Below are positions 1 through 8,799 of a DNA stretch of 64,000 nucleotides, in pieces. The stretch is from Lysobacter prati (lineage in GTDB: Bacteria; Pseudomonadota; Gammaproteobacteria; Xanthomonadales; Xanthomonadaceae), in the NCBI RefSeq assembly GCF_009765215.1, contig NZ_VLNV01000005.1, positions 1 through 64,000 on the forward strand, in the 5' to 3' direction. The notes under the pieces are model-generated. The model did not search any database. It worked only from the letters and a program-made list of their open reading frames with translations, and was not told the DNA's origin. Every line of letters starts with the position of its first letter. The first letter of the stretch is position 1. The position numbers and the translations under genes are program-made.

Positions 1-113
1 GGACAGGATGTCCGACGAAGGGGCGGAGCAATCCCCGGCCCGGCGGACAACGCCGCTCCGCAGATGCAGCCCGTAGCCCGCTCCGCAGAAGCAAGCCCGA
101 TACGCACCAGCAG

Positions 114-155
114 GTCCTTCGACTTCGCTGCGCTACGCTCAGGACGAACGGTGAC
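114..155. repeat. dispersed intergenic repeat (REP-like)
   Basis: The core CTTCGCTGCGCTACGCTCAG, followed by GACGAACGG, matches a short intergenic repeat I recognise from many Xanthomonadaceae genomes. GTCCT at 114 and AGGAC at 141 can pair around it. The rest of bases 1-220 shows no convincing gene. The copy number in this genome cannot be seen here. Confidence 0.45.
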
Positions 156-220
156 CAGAGTGGCCATCGCAGCGCAGCATCAGGCACTCTCGGTGCATCG
201 ATCCCGCACAGGCAACGCCC

Positions 221-1522
221 TTGGACCAGCAGGCAACGGCACGCCCCACCACCACGCTGCGTGCGGTCAGCCGCTGGCAAATCGTCGGACTTTCGATCAA
301 CGACGTGGTCGGCAGCGGCATCTACCTGCTGCCCGCCGCAGCCGCGGCGCTGCTGGGACCGGCGAGTCTCTGGGCAGTGCTGCTGGCCGGGTTCGCGGTC
401 AGCCTGCTGGTGCTGTGCTATGCCCAGGCCGCGAGCTACTTCGACGGCCCGGGTGGCGGCTATCTGTATGCACGCGAAGCCTTCGGGCCTTTCATTGGAT
501 TCGAAGTCGGCTGGATGCTGCTGCTCACGCGCCTGGCCACCGCAGCCGCGCTCAGCAACGGCCTGGCTGAAGCGGTCACCCACTACTGGCCCGCGGCCGC
601 ATCGGGACTGCCCCGGATCGCGATCGTCACCGGCTCGCTGGGCCTGCTGGTGGTGATCAACGTGATCGGCGTGCGCGCCGCGGCTCGCACCGGCGTGGTC
701 CTGGCGATCGGCAAACTCCTGCCGCTGCTGCTGTTCGTGGCCATCGGCGCCTTCCATGTCGATGCCGCGCTGGCCTCGCCGGCCAACGTACCGATCTCGA
801 CCAGGACCCTGGCCGAAGCGGCACTGCTGTTGCTGTTCGCCTACGCCGGCTTCGAGAACCTGCCGGCCGCCGCCGGTGAGTACCGCAATCCGCGACGTGA
901 TGTCCCGTTCGCCCTGCTGACCATGATCGCCACCGTCACCCTGGTCTACGTCAGCGTGCAGTGGGTGGCACTGGGCACGCTTCCCGGCCTTGCGCATTCG
1001 CCGACACCGCTGGCGCAGGCAGCTGCCGGCTTCAGCGGAGAAACGCTGGCGCTGCTAATGACCGTCGGCGCGAGCATCTCCATCCTCGGCACTACCAGCA
1101 ACACGGTGATGATGGCGCCTCGATACCTGCTGGCCCTGGCCAGCGATGGCTATGGCCCGCGCTCACTGGCCGCGATCCATCCGCGCCTGCACACGCCTGC
1201 GGTCGCGGTGCTGGTGATCGGCGCGATATCGCTCGCGCTGGCGCTGTCGGGCTCGTTCGTGCAGCTGGCGCTGCTGTCGGTGGTGTCGCGACTGTGCACC
1301 TACATCGGCACCGCCTTTTCGGTGCTGGTGCTGCGCAAGCGCCACGGCCACCAAGACGGTGCGTTGCAACTACCAGGTGGGCCGCTGATCCCGCTCGCGG
1401 CGATCGCGCTCAGCCTTGGCCTGCTCGCCAGTGCCAGCATCGCCAACCTGCTTGCCGCGGCAGTTGCGCTGCTGGTAGGCGCGGTGGTCTACAGGTTCCG
1501 ACGCGCGCCTGACAACGCATAA
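221..1522 (+). CDS. APC superfamily amino acid permease
   Basis: A 433-residue polytopic membrane protein of the amino acid-polyamine-organocation family, with about 12 hydrophobic segments. The N-terminal segment carries the family signature around GSGIYLLPAAAA, the unwound TM1 region that binds substrate. It probably exchanges or imports an amino acid across the inner membrane; the substrate cannot be read from sequence. The start is a TTG at 221: an in-frame stop at 152-154 lies upstream and no ATG or GTG lies between. The gene ends 5 bp before the convergent amidase gene, and no terminator hairpin fits in that gap. Confidence 0.85.
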   Translation: MDQQATARPTTTLRAVSRWQIVGLSINDVVGSGIYLLPAAAAALLGPASLWAVLLAGFAVSLLVLCYAQAASYFDGPGGGYLYAREAFGPFIGFEVGWMLLLTRLATAAALSNGLAEAVTHYWPAAASGLPRIAIVTGSLGLLVVINVIGVRAAARTGVVLAIGKLLPLLLFVAIGAFHVDAALASPANVPISTRTLAEAALLLLFAYAGFENLPAAAGEYRNPRRDVPFALLTMIATVTLVYVSVQWVALGTLPGLAHSPTPLAQAAAGFSGETLALLMTVGASISILGTTSNTVMMAPRYLLALASDGYGPRSLAAIHPRLHTPAVAVLVIGAISLALALSGSFVQLALLSVVSRLCTYIGTAFSVLVLRKRHGHQDGALQLPGGPLIPLAAIALSLGLLASASIANLLAAAVALLVGAVVYRFRRAPDNA

Positions 1523-1527
1523 GCGGC

Positions 1528-2277
1528 CTACAAGGACGGCATCTCCATCAGCTGCACCTGCAGGTCGTGGAGGATCTCGGCGTCACCGGGCAGCCACTGC
1601 TCGTCCTCATTTCCACGGTAGTGACGGTGGAACGCACGCACGGCCGCCGCCGGGTCGCGCAGGTCGTAACCGACCAGGCGCAAAGCCACCCACGGATCGA
1701 ATCCGGCCGGGACCGGGGCCAGCGGCGTACGCGGCCACAGGCCATAGCCGGCCTCGGCCAGGCGTTGCCACGGGAACAGCGCGCTCGGATCGCGCTTCCG
1801 CGATGGCGCGATGTCGCCATGGCCGATGATGAGGTGGCGCGGAATGTCCAGGCGTCCCGTGATGTTGCCCAGCAACCACAGCAGCGTGTCGATCTGGGCG
1901 GTGCTGAACGGCGCGACGCCGTCGTTGTCCAGCTCGATGCCGATCGAGCCGGAGTTGAGATCGGTAGCGCTGCCCCAGCGCGAGGCGCCGGCATGCCAGG
2001 CGCGCTGGGACTCGGCCACCAGCTGGTACAGGCGACCGTCCTTTCCGATCAGGTAATGGGCGCTCACGCGTCCGCCGGAATTGCGGGTCTGCAGGGTCAG
2101 CAGCGCCGCCTCGGCCGATTCCATCTCGGTCTGGTGGATGATGATCATCTGCGCGCTGCGGGCGTCGTAGTTCGGCGACGGATGCCACTCGGGCGCCGGG
2201 TTGGGCGCCACTTGCGGCGCGCTCGCGCAAGCGGTGATCGTCAACGCCATGGCAACGACCGCGATGACCGACTTCAT
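1528..2277 (-). CDS. AmiD-like N-acetylmuramoyl-L-alanine amidase, lipoprotein
   Basis: A 249-residue Amidase_2-type zinc amidase that would cleave the bond between MurNAc and the stem peptide, probably for peptidoglycan turnover. A short signal peptide ends in a lipobox-like ITAC, so outer-membrane anchoring is likely. Zinc ligands expected of the AmiD group are visible in IIIHQTE, HAGASRWG and HGDIAPSRKRDP. A C-terminal extension follows the catalytic domain. The ATG at 2277 has a strong GGAAGGAG upstream; reading further upstream gives unrelated low-complexity sequence. It lies 22 bp downstream of the winged-helix gene on the same strand, so the two may be co-transcribed. Confidence 0.88.
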   Translation of the reverse strand: MKSVIAVVAMALTITACASAPQVAPNPAPEWHPSPNYDARSAQMIIIHQTEMESAEAALLTLQTRNSGGRVSAHYLIGKDGRLYQLVAESQRAWHAGASRWGSATDLNSGSIGIELDNDGVAPFSTAQIDTLLWLLGNITGRLDIPRHLIIGHGDIAPSRKRDPSALFPWQRLAEAGYGLWPRTPLAPVPAGFDPWVALRLVGYDLRDPAAAVRAFHRHYRGNEDEQWLPGDAEILHDLQVQLMEMPSL

Positions 2278-2299
2278 CCGGATCTCCTTCCAGCTCAGT

Positions 2300-3409
2300 T
2301 CAATTCGACTGCGTGATTTCGACTGCATGATCATCCGCGTCGGGCTCGAGGAAACGCAATAGCGCCTGTGCTTCGGCTGCGATCTCATCGCGCGTGTCGG
2401 CATCGAAGCGGTCGAACATTCGCACCTGGATCCTGGCCCGGCCCTTGTCGCAGGCATGTGACCAGCCGGCGCGGACAAAGCCGTCGACCAGCACCGCGCG
2501 CAGGCGCCGACCGTTCGCCGACTGGGTGAAGTGGTGATTGTGCTGCGGCAGGATGATGCGGGCGCGGTCGTCGTGGGAAAGGAAGACGTTGTCGTACTCG
2601 GGCAGGAAGCGCACTGGCGCTGGCGTCTCCGCGCGCGGCCTGGCGGCATCGGGCAGATCGAACAGCTCGCGACCGGCCTCGTCGCGAAACACGCGCAGCT
2701 GCGGACGCAGCGACTCAAGCACGGGCCTGATGCCGCGCAGCGCCGACCAGCTGCGCAGGTCGGCGGAGCTGGCCGGGCCGATCGCGGCGATGCCATGCAA
2801 CAGCAGGTCGGCGATGCCGGCAGGCGCCAGTGGTTGCTGCAGCCATTGCTCGACCGGAACGAATCGCGGCGGCCGCGAATAGCCCCAGCGGTCGTCGCTC
2901 GGCACGATCGCCAACGGCACCCGCGTGCGCACCCAATGGCCCAGGCCGGCTTTGTCCGCTTCGGGAAAATGCACCAGCAAGGCGGTCCCGAGTTCCTGCG
3001 CGCTCATCGCTCGTTCGGCCATCAGCGCGCGCGCAAGCGGCTCAAGCCGGTCGGGATCGAAGCCGCCACCGATTGCTCGCCAGTGCGCGGTCTCCAGTTC
3101 GCGGTCGATCACCTGTTGCAGCAGCGGGCGAAACGCCAGGAAGTCGGCGCTGGCGACGGTGTGGATGGTCGAGCGCAAATAACTTCCGCGCACGATCTCG
3201 CGGCGCTGCGCGGCAGCCTGCAGTTTCTCGCCGGTGAAACCGGTCAGGCGCGACCACAGGGCCACGTGTGGATCGCGCGGCTCCTGCGATTGCAGGCCAC
3301 CGACGCGATGGACCACTTCGGCAATAGCTAGGCGCTGGCGTTTGAGCAAACCCTGCCTCGCCAGCAGGGCGCGATTGAGTGCGCGGTTACTCAGGAGTTG
3401 TATCGCCAT
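2300..3409 (-). CDS. winged-helix DNA-binding domain protein (HTH_42, AlkZ-like)
   Basis: A 369-residue protein of the HTH_42 family (DUF1006), relatives of which include the AlkZ and YcaQ DNA glycosylases that unhook bulky or crosslinked bases. It begins with RALNRALLARQGLL and has the family phrase VHRVGGLQSQEPRDPHVALWSRL, followed by repeated winged-helix-like segments. I did not find a clear AlkZ QxQ catalytic pair, so repair activity is not established. The ATG at 3409 (MAIQLLSN) is chosen over upstream in-frame codons because homology-like sequence starts there. The amidase gene follows directly. Confidence 0.75.
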   Translation of the reverse strand: MAIQLLSNRALNRALLARQGLLKRQRLAIAEVVHRVGGLQSQEPRDPHVALWSRLTGFTGEKLQAAAQRREIVRGSYLRSTIHTVASADFLAFRPLLQQVIDRELETAHWRAIGGGFDPDRLEPLARALMAERAMSAQELGTALLVHFPEADKAGLGHWVRTRVPLAIVPSDDRWGYSRPPRFVPVEQWLQQPLAPAGIADLLLHGIAAIGPASSADLRSWSALRGIRPVLESLRPQLRVFRDEAGRELFDLPDAARPRAETPAPVRFLPEYDNVFLSHDDRARIILPQHNHHFTQSANGRRLRAVLVDGFVRAGWSHACDKGRARIQVRMFDRFDADTRDEIAAEAQALLRFLEPDADDHAVEITQSN

Positions 3410-3573
3410 CAGGTCGGTTCCATTGCCGGTGGCGGTGACGGGCCGATGGATTGTTTCACAGCGGCCTTTCACGGCATCGCGACGGTGGTCCGACCGTGGC
3501 CTGGTCGCGCCGCGAGCATGAACACCGGCCGCTATCCTCACACGCCATGGACACGGGGCACCGGGGAACCTGG

Positions 3574-3945
3574 ATGGAGATCCTGATCGCTGCGCTGCAC
3601 TGCGCGCCCGCAATCAAGGCGCTGGTCGTGATGCTGCTGATGTGGGCGGTGACGGCGCTGATCGGGCGGATCGAGGCGCGTGGCGTGGCGCCGCTCGCGC
3701 TGGCGGCGATGGCGCTGATAGACCTGGCCAATCTGTTCTACGGGCATCGACGGGTGGACGACGCCCGCATCCACTGCTTCAACCTGGAACAGGCAACGAA
3801 TGCGCCGCGACGCAATCGCCATGCCTACTCCGACGCACAGGCCACCTACGAGGCAGCGGGGTGCAGCGGCCACGCCGTCAGCGCGGCGCACGATTCAGCG
3901 CGCAAAGGCAGCAGCTCACCGCGACAGGTCGAGATGGCACGCTGA
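3574..3945 (+). CDS. small hypothetical membrane protein
   Basis: A short open frame whose first 60 residues (MEILIAALHCAPAI onward) form two probable membrane helices with normal composition, followed by a polar tail of doubtful quality. An alternative ATG at 3547 would add nine residues. I do not recognise a family. It ends just before a strong hairpin at 3958-3982 and converges on the frameshifted gene, which supports a transcription unit here. The tail after residue 60 may be out of its original frame. Confidence 0.4.
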   Translation: MEILIAALHCAPAIKALVVMLLMWAVTALIGRIEARGVAPLALAAMALIDLANLFYGHRRVDDARIHCFNLEQATNAPRRNRHAYSDAQATYEAAGCSGHAVSAAHDSARKGSSSPRQVEMAR

Positions 3946-3957
3946 CATCGCTCGGCA

Positions 3958-3982
3958 GCATCGCCGCGGGTCGCGGCGATGC
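3958..3982. terminator. bidirectional terminator-like hairpin
   Basis: A perfect 11-bp stem GCATCGCCGCG/CGCGGCGATGC with a 3-base loop, in the gap between two convergent genes. The flanks have only a weak T run, so it may stabilise RNA ends more than terminate. Confidence 0.55.
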
Positions 3983-3997
3983 GCCGTTTACAGAGGC

Positions 3998-4434
3998 TCA
4001 GCCGATCCAGCGCCGGGCCGCGGCCTTGCCCGCATACGACAGCAGGAACAGCGCGATGACGAGGATCAGCGCCGGCATGGCCAGGCCCATCGGTCCCATC
4101 AAGCTCCACGCCGGGGTCACTGCGAAGGTGCCGGCAATCTGCACCACCAGGGCCGCGAGCGACAGCTGGAACAGGGTCACCGCCCAGCGCCGTTTCATCA
4201 GCAGCCCGATCGCGCCGAATGCGCCGGCGAACACGGCCACTCCATAGGCGGCGTTGAGCACGAAGGCGTTGCTTCGAGGATCTGGCGCTGCTCGACGGGC
4301 ATCGCCGCCAGCTGCGCAGGAGTCGAGGTCATCTGCAGGTAGAACATGCAGACGCCGATGAGGTTCCATACCAGCGCCAGCGTGGCGATGATCCAGAAAC
4401 TGGTGGGACGCGACGACGCGACAACGGTGGTCAT
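3998..4434 (-). pseudogene. frameshifted small membrane protein (sugar-transporter-like)
   Basis: Two overlapping reading frames together make one protein of about 145 residues with four hydrophobic segments. The N-terminal half starts at the ATG at 4434 (MTTVVASSRPTSFW) and runs to QRQILEATP. The C-terminal half continues in the next frame as FVLNAAYGVAVFAGAFG to the stop at 3998. Adding one base near 4275 restores EATPFVLNAAYG, and 437 + 1 bases is exactly 146 codons. The family is a short Xanthomonadaceae membrane protein often labelled sugar transporter, without proven function. Either a sequencing error or a recent one-base deletion explains it; both halves are otherwise intact. Confidence 0.8.
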
Positions 4435-4552
4435 GTTTGTCTCTCCTCCCCAAGGGCGGATGCCCGGCGGCAAGACTACCCGGCCGCGGGATCGCGCGTT
4501 GCCGCACTGCGACATGGGCTCCGCCCGGCAGCCCGGGACGAGCGCCTGACGC

Positions 4553-5458
4553 TCAGCTCTTGCGGATGGCGTGGCCGCCAAACTCGTTGCGCATCGCCGC
4601 CAGCAACTTGTCGGCGAAGGAGTCGTCCTCGCGCGAGCGCAGCCGTTCCAGCAGCGAGAGGGTGATCACCGGCGCCGATACGTCCAGGTCGATGGCCTCG
4701 GCCACGGTCCAGCGGCCCTCGCCCGAGTCGGCGACGTAGGGCGCGATGCCGTCCAGCTGCGGGTTGCGCTCGAGTGCGCCGGCGCTGAGGTCGAGCAGCC
4801 ACGAGCGGACCACGCTGCCGTGGCGCCAGATCTGCGCCACCTGCCCCAGGTCGAGGCCGAAGTCGGCTTTGCGCTGCATGATCGCGAAGCCCTCGGCATA
4901 GGCCTGCATCATTCCGTACTCGATGCCGTTGTGGACCATCTTGGCGAAATGGCCGGCGCCGCTGGGTCCGACCCGCCCCCAGCCGCTGTCGGGCGTCGGT
5001 GCCAGCGCGCTGAAGATCGGCCGCAACCGCTCCACTGCCGCTTCGTCGCCGCCGATCATCAGGCTGTAGCCCTCGGCCAGCCCCCACACGCCACCGCTGG
5101 TGCCGCAGTCGACCCAGGCGATGCCGTGTTCCGACAGCCGCTGTGCGCGCCGCATCGAGTCCTTGTAGTTGGAATTTCCGCCATCGACGATCGTGTCGCC
5201 GGCGCTGAGCTGCGGCAGCAGTTCGTCGATGCTGCGATCGACCGGGTCGCCGGCAGGCACCATCAGCCACAGCACGCGTGGCGACGGCAGCGCGGCGATC
5301 AGTTCCGCCTGCGAGGCCACCGCTTCGATGCCGCGCGTGGCGGCCTGCTCGCGTGCAGGCGCACCAGGGTCGAAGCCGACGACGCGATGGCCGTTGCGCA
5401 CCAGCCTTTCGGCCATGTTGGCGCCCATCCGGCCCAATCCAATCATGCCAAGTTCCAT
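4553..5458 (-). CDS. gnd: 6-phosphogluconate dehydrogenase, decarboxylating (short type)
   Basis: A 301-residue enzyme converting 6-phosphogluconate to ribulose-5-phosphate and CO2. It starts with the Rossmann motif GMIGLGRMGANMAERL. It has the substrate-binding signature IVDGGNSNYKDS, then CGTSGGVWGLAEGY and the active-site region GHFAKMVHNGIEYGMMQA. At about 300 residues it belongs to the short GntZ/YqeC-like class, often NAD-dependent, not the 470-residue NADP-dependent class. The ATG at 5458 is close to a GAGGAGG. An 18-bp perfect palindrome lies about 100 bp upstream and could be its operator. Confidence 0.92.
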   Translation of the reverse strand: MELGMIGLGRMGANMAERLVRNGHRVVGFDPGAPAREQAATRGIEAVASQAELIAALPSPRVLWLMVPAGDPVDRSIDELLPQLSAGDTIVDGGNSNYKDSMRRAQRLSEHGIAWVDCGTSGGVWGLAEGYSLMIGGDEAAVERLRPIFSALAPTPDSGWGRVGPSGAGHFAKMVHNGIEYGMMQAYAEGFAIMQRKADFGLDLGQVAQIWRHGSVVRSWLLDLSAGALERNPQLDGIAPYVADSGEGRWTVAEAIDLDVSAPVITLSLLERLRSREDDSFADKLLAAMRNEFGGHAIRKS

Positions 5459-5559
5459 GCAGCCTCCTCGCCTGTGGGGTCGCGCTGGCGAGGCGACAGC
5501 ATCGCGCAGGCTGCCGCGCAGGGGAAGCGTGCTTCAGCGTGTCTGTTTGGCGATGGGGA

Positions 5560-5577
5560 GCCAACCGATCGGTTGGC
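5560..5577. promoter_or_regulatory. 18-bp perfect palindrome, possible operator
   Basis: GCCAACCGATCGGTTGGC is fully self-complementary without a spacer. It lies between the stop of the upstream secreted-protein gene and the start of gnd, about 100 bp before the gnd ATG. The ACCGATCGGT core resembles TetR-family operators. It has no T tract, so an operator fits better than a terminator. Confidence 0.4.
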
Positions 5578-5588
5578 GATCGCCCAGG

Positions 5589-6020
5589 TCAGGTGCCGGC
5601 GCAATGGCCGAAGCGCGACTTCATCGCCGAACCGCCCACCACCGCGGCGGCACTGGGTACGTAGCCTTCCAGCGGTACGTAGGTGCCCTTGGCGTCCTCG
5701 AAGACATACAGCGAGAAGTCGTCGCCGATGAATTCGACCTTGTAGCCTTCAGGAACGGCCGAAGTCGGCGCGCCGCCAAAGCTGGTGTAAGAGTCCATGC
5801 GCGCCGGCGTGCTCACGTTCTTGCCGCTGGCGCTGATCTGCAGGCCGTCGGCGGCGATGTGCACCTGCGGCGCGGCGGCGTTGCCGCAATCGGGCGAATA
5901 GGTGCCGCCATACAGCTTCAGCGACTCCGGACGCAGGTCCTGCGCGATCGCCGTCATTGGCACGTTCGGCATTGCCGCGCCCGCCAAGACGACGGCGAGC
6001 CACATTCCCTGAGTGCGCAT
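5589..6020 (-). CDS. hypothetical secreted protein
   Basis: A 143-residue protein with an N-terminal signal peptide (MRTQGMWLAVVLAGAAM, probable cleavage after AIA-QD). The mature part begins LRPESLKLYGGTYSPDCG and contains two cysteines, suggesting a small disulfide-stabilised periplasmic domain. I do not recognise a characterised family. The start at 6020 gives the best signal peptide; an upstream extension of 22 residues is proline/arginine-rich and unlikely. Confidence 0.6.
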   Translation of the reverse strand: MRTQGMWLAVVLAGAAMPNVPMTAIAQDLRPESLKLYGGTYSPDCGNAAAPQVHIAADGLQISASGKNVSTPARMDSYTSFGGAPTSAVPEGYKVEFIGDDFSLYVFEDAKGTYVPLEGYVPSAAAVVGGSAMKSRFGHCAGT

Positions 6021-6104
6021 GGTTCTGCTCCGGTTCCCTGTGTCCGGAACAACGCGCCCCGCCCTGCGCGGAGGCCAGCAGGACATGCCGAAAAGTAAGG
6101 TGGG

Positions 6105-6542
6105 CTACTGCAGGCGCGTTGGCGCTTCCAGGCCGACCGACGGACGCGGCGGCGCGTCTTCCTCGTCACGGCTGCGGCGCTCGTGCTCGAGCGTGGCCAG
6201 GTATTCCTCCAGTGTCTGCTCGTGCACGGCGGCTTCACGCGCGGCCGCGGTCAGCAGCGGCGGCGAAGCGTGCAGCTCCAGCTCCGTGCCGGCCTGCGCC
6301 TGCACCGCGACGACATGCCGCAGCATCGCCAATGCCATGGCCGCGCTGTCGCTGCTGGCGACCACCTGCCCGGCCAGCACCAGCAGCCACTGGTTGTCGC
6401 GCCAGCCGACGCCACCGACGGCATTGCCGTTGCTGTCCAGCAGTTGGGCGTGTGGTTGCAACGACGCGCCAAGGCGGCGGATGGGGCGCTTGGGTTCGTT
6501 CTTCCTGCGCACCGCGCGCTTGACCTTGGAATTGCGGGACAT
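6105..6542 (-). CDS. conserved hypothetical protein
   Basis: A 145-residue protein without signal peptide or membrane segment. The first 25 residues are strongly basic (MSRNSKVKRAVRRKNEPKR), a middle domain of about 80 residues reads as alternating strands and helices, and the tail is acidic and charged (EHERRSRDEEDA). I know similar proteins only as uncharacterised in Xanthomonadaceae. The ATG at 6542 is the first codon before the basic stretch. Its divergent neighbour is the PLD lipoprotein, 199 bp away. Confidence 0.6.
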   Translation of the reverse strand: MSRNSKVKRAVRRKNEPKRPIRRLGASLQPHAQLLDSNGNAVGGVGWRDNQWLLVLAGQVVASSDSAAMALAMLRHVVAVQAQAGTELELHASPPLLTAAAREAAVHEQTLEEYLATLEHERRSRDEEDAPPRPSVGLEAPTRLQ

Positions 6543-6741
6543 AGGGTTCCTTGCTTGGGCCAGATGGCTGGGCGGCCAGGTGGCGGATGAGGCGGCAGAC
6601 CTTGCGGGCTGCATTGGCATTCTAGGGCCAAGGGCACGAATCCCGCGACGCTGTCCGGGCCACGCGGCCCGGCCCGGCGCGCCCCATTGTGCCCCTCCAG
6701 GCGCTGTGGTATCCGACTGCAACCCAACCGGTGAAACGACC

Positions 6742-8286
6742 ATGGCGCGCTTGACCCGGGCAGTCCTGTCGCTGTGCCTGCTGGCCCTGGCCGCCTGCTC
6801 CAGCCTGCCCGAACGCCCGGTCCTGCCCGACGCCTTCGCACCGCCGCCCGCCACCCAGGGCGAGCTGGCCCTGCGCGCCGGTCCGGCGGAAACCCGGCAC
6901 CCGGGCCAGTCCGGCTTCCGCCTGCTCAGCAACGGCACCGAGGCGTATGCGCTGCGCATGTACAGCGCCCAGGTCGCCACGCGCAGCCTCGATATCCAGA
7001 CCTACATCTGGACCGCCGATCTCACCGGCAAGATGCTCGCCCAGCGTGCACTGGCGGCGGCCGACCGCGGCGTGCACGTGCGCATCCTCGTCGACGACAT
7101 GGACGCGCGGGCCAAGAATGCCGGCTTCGCCGGACTCGACGCGCACGAGAACATCGAGGTCCGCATCTTCAATCCGTTTGCCAGCCGCAGCGGCAAGGCC
7201 AGTCACATCGGCGAGCTTGTCACCAGCTTCAGACGGCTCAACCACCGCATGCACAACAAGAGCTGGATCGCCGACAATCGCGTCGCGGTGGTCGGCGGGC
7301 GCAACCTTGGTGACGAGTATTTCAACGCCAGCGCCGGGAGCAACTTCGTCGACCTTGACCTGGCCATGGTCGGCCCGATCGTGCGCCAGGTCAGCGACGG
7401 CTTCGACCGCTACTGGAACGCGCACAGCAACTACCCGATCGCCGCGGTCAGCCCCGGCGCGGTGACCCCCGCGGCGCTGGAGAGAGTGCGCGGCATCCTG
7501 CAAGGCACGCCGGCCGAACTGGCCGCCAGTCCCTATGCCAATGTGCTGCGCGAAGACCCCGACGTGCAGCGCCTGCTAACAGGTGGCGTCAGCCTGCACT
7601 GGACCGCGCAATGGACGTTCGCCAGCGACGATCCGCTCAAGCTCGATCTCAAGGGCAATGTAAGCAACATGGATCGCTCGGTCGTTCTGTCGACCCTGGC
7701 CCCGGCAATCCGCGCCGCGCAGAGCGAACTGCACCTGATCTCGCCGTACTTCGTACCCGGCCCGGTCGCCACGCAAACACTGGTCACCTCGGCCATCGCC
7801 GGCATCGATGTGCGCGTGCTGACCAACTCCCTGGCCGCCACCGACGTCGCCGCCGTGCATGGCGGCTACATGCGCTACCGCGAGGAGCTGATCGACGGTG
7901 GCGTGAAGGTGTGGGAACTCAAGCCGACCAACGACGCCGATTCGGACTTCAGCCTGCGTGGCTCGTCCGGATCGAGCCTGCACACCAAGGCAGTGATCAT
8001 CGACGACCGCCAGGTGTTCATCGGCTCCTTCAACCTGGACCCGCGTTCAACCTCGATCAATACCGAACAGGGCGTGCTGGTGGCGCACCCGGAACTGGCG
8101 CAGGAACTCGAAACCATCTACGAGGAGCAGCTGCAGGGCAGTCACGCCTGGCGGGTAGAGCGGGTGGACGGCAAGTTGCAATGGAGCGATGGCACGCAGA
8201 CGTTCACGAGCGACCCGGAGGCCTCCGGCTTCCGCCGATTCGTGGCCTGGCTGACGAAGCTGCTGCCGATCGAGTCGCAGCTCTAG
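6742..8286 (+). CDS. phospholipase D-family lipoprotein (cardiolipin synthase-like)
   Basis: A 514-residue protein with a lipoprotein signal ending LLALAAC (Cys19) and two HKD motifs: HNKSWIADNRVAVVGGRN near residue 171 and HTKAVIIDDRQVFIGSFN near residue 414. These are the catalytic His-Lys-Asp pairs of phospholipase D/cardiolipin synthase enzymes, which transfer phosphatidyl groups. The full-length two-domain layout resembles ClsC/YmdC-like proteins. The start at 6742 lies just before the signal peptide; the open frame extends much further upstream but without sensible sequence. It overlaps the convergent ABM gene by four bases at the stop. Confidence 0.88.
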   Translation: MARLTRAVLSLCLLALAACSSLPERPVLPDAFAPPPATQGELALRAGPAETRHPGQSGFRLLSNGTEAYALRMYSAQVATRSLDIQTYIWTADLTGKMLAQRALAAADRGVHVRILVDDMDARAKNAGFAGLDAHENIEVRIFNPFASRSGKASHIGELVTSFRRLNHRMHNKSWIADNRVAVVGGRNLGDEYFNASAGSNFVDLDLAMVGPIVRQVSDGFDRYWNAHSNYPIAAVSPGAVTPAALERVRGILQGTPAELAASPYANVLREDPDVQRLLTGGVSLHWTAQWTFASDDPLKLDLKGNVSNMDRSVVLSTLAPAIRAAQSELHLISPYFVPGPVATQTLVTSAIAGIDVRVLTNSLAATDVAAVHGGYMRYREELIDGGVKVWELKPTNDADSDFSLRGSSGSSLHTKAVIIDDRQVFIGSFNLDPRSTSINTEQGVLVAHPELAQELETIYEEQLQGSHAWRVERVDGKLQWSDGTQTFTSDPEASGFRRFVAWLTKLLPIESQL

Positions 8287-8588
8287 ACGGCAGCGTCGAC
8301 GTCGTAGTGGACGACTTCCTGCTCGAACTCGAGCAGGAAGCGGTCGTCCTCCGGGTAGTACTTGGCCTTGGTCACGGCGCTGCCGGCGAAGGCTTCGATC
8401 GCCGCCAGCGACTGCCAGTGGGTGAGGATCAGGAAGTGCGCGAGCCTGCCGTCGACACGGTGCATCAGGCTGACCGACAGATTGCCGGGGGTGGCGCGGT
8501 AGTCGGGAACGGCGCGCTGCCGCAGGAACGCCAGGTACTCGTCGGCGTCCTCGCGAAGCGTAATGCCGTGCCACAGCCGCGCGATCAT
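8283..8588 (-). CDS. antibiotic biosynthesis monooxygenase (ABM) domain protein
   Basis: A 101-residue single-domain ferredoxin-like alpha/beta protein of the ABM family. The family pattern is visible in IARLWHGITLREDADEYLAFL, then GNLSVSLMHRVDGRLAHFLILTHWQSLAAIEAF and a C-terminal strand. Members include cofactor-free monooxygenases and heme-degrading enzymes, but many are of unknown role. Its stop codon overlaps the stop region of the convergent PLD gene. Confidence 0.75.
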   Translation of the reverse strand: MIARLWHGITLREDADEYLAFLRQRAVPDYRATPGNLSVSLMHRVDGRLAHFLILTHWQSLAAIEAFAGSAVTKAKYYPEDDRFLLEFEQEVVHYDVDAAV

Positions 8589-8589
8589 G

Positions 8590-8799
8590 TCAGCGCGGCA
8601 TCATCAGTTCATTGAGCAGCACGGCAAGCGCGCCGAGACGGAACGCGCTGCGCCCCTGCCGGCGCTGGCCGCCGTCGCGCGGCACTGCCACGCCGTCCGC
8701 CGGGCCCTGCGCATCGTCGCCGTCCTGCGCGAGCGACAGCGCCAACTCCGGGTTCTGGATGTAACCGTGCTGGAACAGCAAACCGGTGTAGATGTTCAT
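8590..8799 (-). CDS. small conserved hypothetical protein
   Basis: A 69-residue protein starting MNIYTGLLFQHGYIQNPELAL at the ATG at 8799, with AAGGAC upstream as a ribosome-binding site. A helical C-terminus (AFRLGALAVLLNELMMP) follows a glycine/aspartate/arginine-rich linker. Short proteins with the same MNIYTGLLF beginning occur in Xanthomonadaceae, but no function is known to me. It ends one base before the ABM gene start, so the two are probably co-transcribed. Confidence 0.6.
   Translation of the reverse strand: MNIYTGLLFQHGYIQNPELALSLAQDGDDAQGPADGVAVPRDGGQRRQGRSAFRLGALAVLLNELMMPR

Noticed and set aside
2278-2796. N-terminal extension of the amidase gene by 173 codons
   Set aside because: It overlaps the winged-helix gene in another frame, and a signal peptide with strong ribosome-binding site starts at 2277.
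6013-6741. Upstream extension of the PLD lipoprotein frame
   Set aside because: It would bury the lipoprotein signal 243 residues inside the protein and runs antisense to a conserved hypothetical gene.
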